Positions 13,093-14,729 of a DNA stretch of 14,729 bases are shown here, piece after piece; positions within the stretch are counted from its first letter, which is position 1, and every line of letters begins with the position of its first letter. The notes under the pieces are model-generated. The model did no database searches, was not told the DNA's origin, and saw only the letters and a list, made by a program, of their open reading frames with translations. The DNA is taken from positions 1-14,729 of the forward strand of contig CAMNBU010000049.1 of the NCBI GenBank assembly GCA_946533395.1, given 5' to 3'. This DNA is from UBA4292 sp002395865. Its GTDB lineage: Bacteria > Bacillota > Clostridia > Lachnospirales > Lachnospiraceae. A program made the translations under genes and the position numbers.

Positions 13093-14729
13093 TATCTTTC
13101 TCCTAAGGCCTCTTTAAGCTGCCGCTCCTTCTCGGCCTTCGTCATGGACTTCAGCTTTCTCCTGATGAGCTCGAAGATGCTTACGCGATACTTCCTGTAC
13201 AGCTGCTTCATCTGCCTGTTTATGGCAGCCTGCTCCACGGCCGTGCGCTTCGGAGGTGTATAAGGAGGTCTCGGCCTGTCCTTGTCCGCCTTTCGCTTCT
13301 TCCACTTGAACTTGATATCCGCAATATCCCTGCGTATCCTGTACTTCGTGTCGGGAGAATACTTGCGGTAGTAAACCTCCATCTTCTCCCTGTCGGCGGC
13401 ATCGAGCTCTGCCTGACGCGCCTTCTCGGCACGCTCCGCCAGTATCCTCTTGTAATCCGGATTGTCCGTGTTCTTCGGTATATAGCCGAAGAGCAGGAAC
13501 AGAAGTCTCATAATCAGGCGGGGAATGAGATAGATCGGATTGTAGGAGTATTCCTTCCTGATCACATCGAAGGGCTTGCTCTCGAAGACCTTGCGCTCTG
13601 CCTTCAGTCTCGCAGCCCTCTCGGCCTCCTTGCGCTCCGCCTCGCGCTTCTGCTGCTCGAGCTTCATCCTTGCGGCGATGACCTTCGGGTCCTCGATCTC
13701 CTGGTCTCCCATGGCCTTCTCCGCGTCGGCGATCTTCTCGGCGCTTATCTTCGGCTCCTCCTCTTCGTCCGAGGAGAATGTCGCATCCTCGCTGTTCTCG
13801 AACCTCTCCTTGATCTCGGAAGCCTTCTGCGCATCCGCGCTCTCCTGGGCAGCCTTCGCGTTTCTCGCGGCTATGACGGATTCCATGGCAGCCGCAGCAT
13901 CCTCGATATCCTCGCCGGTGACGGACGACATAGCCTCTCTGGCCACGTCCGCCTCCTTGTCTGCATCGAGGCGCTCCATGTCGACGCCCTCTGCTCCACC
14001 GAGCTCAAAACGCATATCGAGCTTCTGCTGTGCGATGCGGGCCTTCTCCGCAGCTATGCGCTCCTCTTCCTCACGTTTAAGTCTGGCCTCCTCCTCGAGT
14101 CTCTTCTCCTCCTCGATGCGCGCCAGTCTCTCAGCCTCAAGCCGCGCGCGTTCTCTCTCCTCCGCTTCGATCTCGGCCTTCCTGCGCTCGAGCATCTCCT
14201 GGATGCGGCGCTCTTCCTCCTCCTTCTCGCGGCGGATCCTCTCGCGTTCCTCTCTCTTGGCTTCCTCTACGCGGCGCTTCTCCTCGAGGCGTGCCTCGCG
14301 TTCCTTGCGCCTTCTCTCGAGCTCCTCCTCCTCCGCGATCTTCGCGAGCCTATCGGCCTCCTTCGCGGCGTAGAAGTTCTTCTCGATATCCAGTGCCAGA
14401 TTGATCTGCTCGAACATCTCGTCAGTATCTTCCGGCATGGTCTTTATGAATTCCAGCTCGCCGTCCTCGCTGATATAACCCACATACTCCTCAGCTTGCA
14501 TGTTATAGCTTCCGGTGAGCAGCTCTCTTCCGTATTTTTTAATGACCTTCGGCGCTATGCCCTTGGTCTTCTTCGAACCGATCTTGGCAAACGCGGGCTC
14601 GCCGCCCTCTGTATAGGACTTGAAAAGGAGCAGATTGCAGGCAATGATCCTGTACAGGTCCTTCACATACGAGTCGTCGGGCTTAAGCGCTATGTCCTCG
14701 ACATTTATCTCGTAACCGGTCTTGTCATA
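13092..14729 (-). CDS. Large charged coiled-coil / single-alpha-helix protein (5' partial)
   Basis: The frame is open to the right edge, so the start lies outside; 545 residues are seen. In-window residue numbers count from the edge. A small N-terminal region (about 1-120, with YDKTGYEINVEDIAL) is of unknown fold. Residues about 123-237 are almost only Glu, Arg, Lys, Ala and Leu, typical of a long stable single alpha helix or coiled coil. An acidic disordered stretch follows (about 310-327), then more charged helix. NPIYLIPRLIMRLLFLLFGYIP (split near 397-418) is a hydrophobic segment that could dip into the membrane. The C-terminus is basic. A GTG at 14666 could start a shorter form but is not needed. 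It overlaps the signal peptidase gene by one base. No family recognised. Confidence 0.8.
   Translation of the reverse strand, partial: YDKTGYEINVEDIALKPDDSYVKDLYRIIACNLLLFKSYTEGGEPAFAKIGSKKTKGIAPKVIKKYGRELLTGSYNMQAEEYVGYISEDGELEFIKTMPEDTDEMFEQINLALDIEKNFYAAKEADRLAKIAEEEELERRRKEREARLEEKRRVEEAKREERERIRREKEEEERRIQEMLERRKAEIEAEERERARLEAERLARIEEEKRLEEEARLKREEEERIAAEKARIAQQKLDMRFELGGAEGVDMERLDADKEADVAREAMSSVTGEDIEDAAAAMESVIAARNAKAAQESADAQKASEIKERFENSEDATFSSDEEEEPKISAEKIADAEKAMGDQEIEDPKVIAARMKLEQQKREAERKEAERAARLKAERKVFESKPFDVIRKEYSYNPIYLIPRLIMRLLFLLFGYIPKNTDNPDYKRILAERAEKARQAELDAADREKMEVYYRKYSPDTKYRIRRDIADIKFKWKKRKADKDRPRPPYTPPKRTAVEQAAINRQMKQLYRKYRVSIFELIRRKLKSMTKAEKERQLKEALGER

Noticed and set aside
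13576..14373. 265-codon Ser/Ala-rich open frame on the plus strand
   Set aside because: It is the antisense of Glu/Arg/Lys codons in the charged helix protein, which yields Ser, Leu and Ala by codon complementarity.
1..14729. CRISPR arrays, tRNA or rRNA genes, insertion sequence ends
   Set aside because: I looked on both strands and saw no repeat-spacer array, tRNA-like cloverleaf with TTCGA arm, or transposase gene with terminal inverted repeats. Despite the family's 'transposase' label, the Rpn protein is a nuclease.

Overview
The window reads as a piece of a Clostridia-type Firmicutes chromosome. I infer Lachnospiraceae from the style of the Rpn nuclease, the gene families, strong GGAGG-type ribosome binding sites and TTG/GTG starts; I could not run a search. 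All convincing genes lie on the minus strand, so the biology runs from the right edge to the left edge. The genes are moderately GC-rich. The left 1.7 kb is visibly AT-richer and looks accessory.

Right part (14729 to 10861): an operon of five tightly packed genes ending in a strong hairpin terminator. In order it encodes a very charged coiled-coil or single-alpha-helix protein (5' end cut off by the window), a SipW/ER-type Ser-His signal peptidase, a one-helix membrane protein, a 75-residue coiled-coil protein and a membrane-anchored Ig-like exported protein. Only the peptidase has a recognisable function; the set looks like an undescribed envelope module.

Middle (10859 to 1644): a consensus promoter (TTGAAA, 17 bp, TATAAT) sits right against that terminator and starts a run of ten genes with gaps of at most about 70 bp: aminopeptidase P, SGNH-hydrolase lipoprotein on a coiled-coil stalk, PaaI-like thioesterase, one-helix membrane protein, GreA-type factor, adenine phosphoribosyltransferase, YpeA-like GNAT acetyltransferase, then argJ, argB and argD, closed by a terminator. 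ArgJ, ArgB and ArgD carry out acetyl recycling, N-acetylglutamate phosphorylation and transamination in arginine synthesis. argC is not in the window. A weaker internal promoter before the GNAT gene may let the arginine part be expressed separately.

Left part (1500 to 1): a lone Rpn-family PD-(D/E)XK nuclease gene with its own extended -10 promoter, an operator-like inverted repeat between -35 and -10, a 9-codon leader ORF and a terminator. Inside it a near-perfect ribosome binding site precedes an in-frame ATG that would give a separate 55-residue C-terminal protein. This is the layout known for Rpn long-nuclease/short-inhibitor pairs and is my strongest hunt result. Beyond it, a second extended -10 promoter reads into a short open frame that leaves the window within a pentanucleotide repeat.
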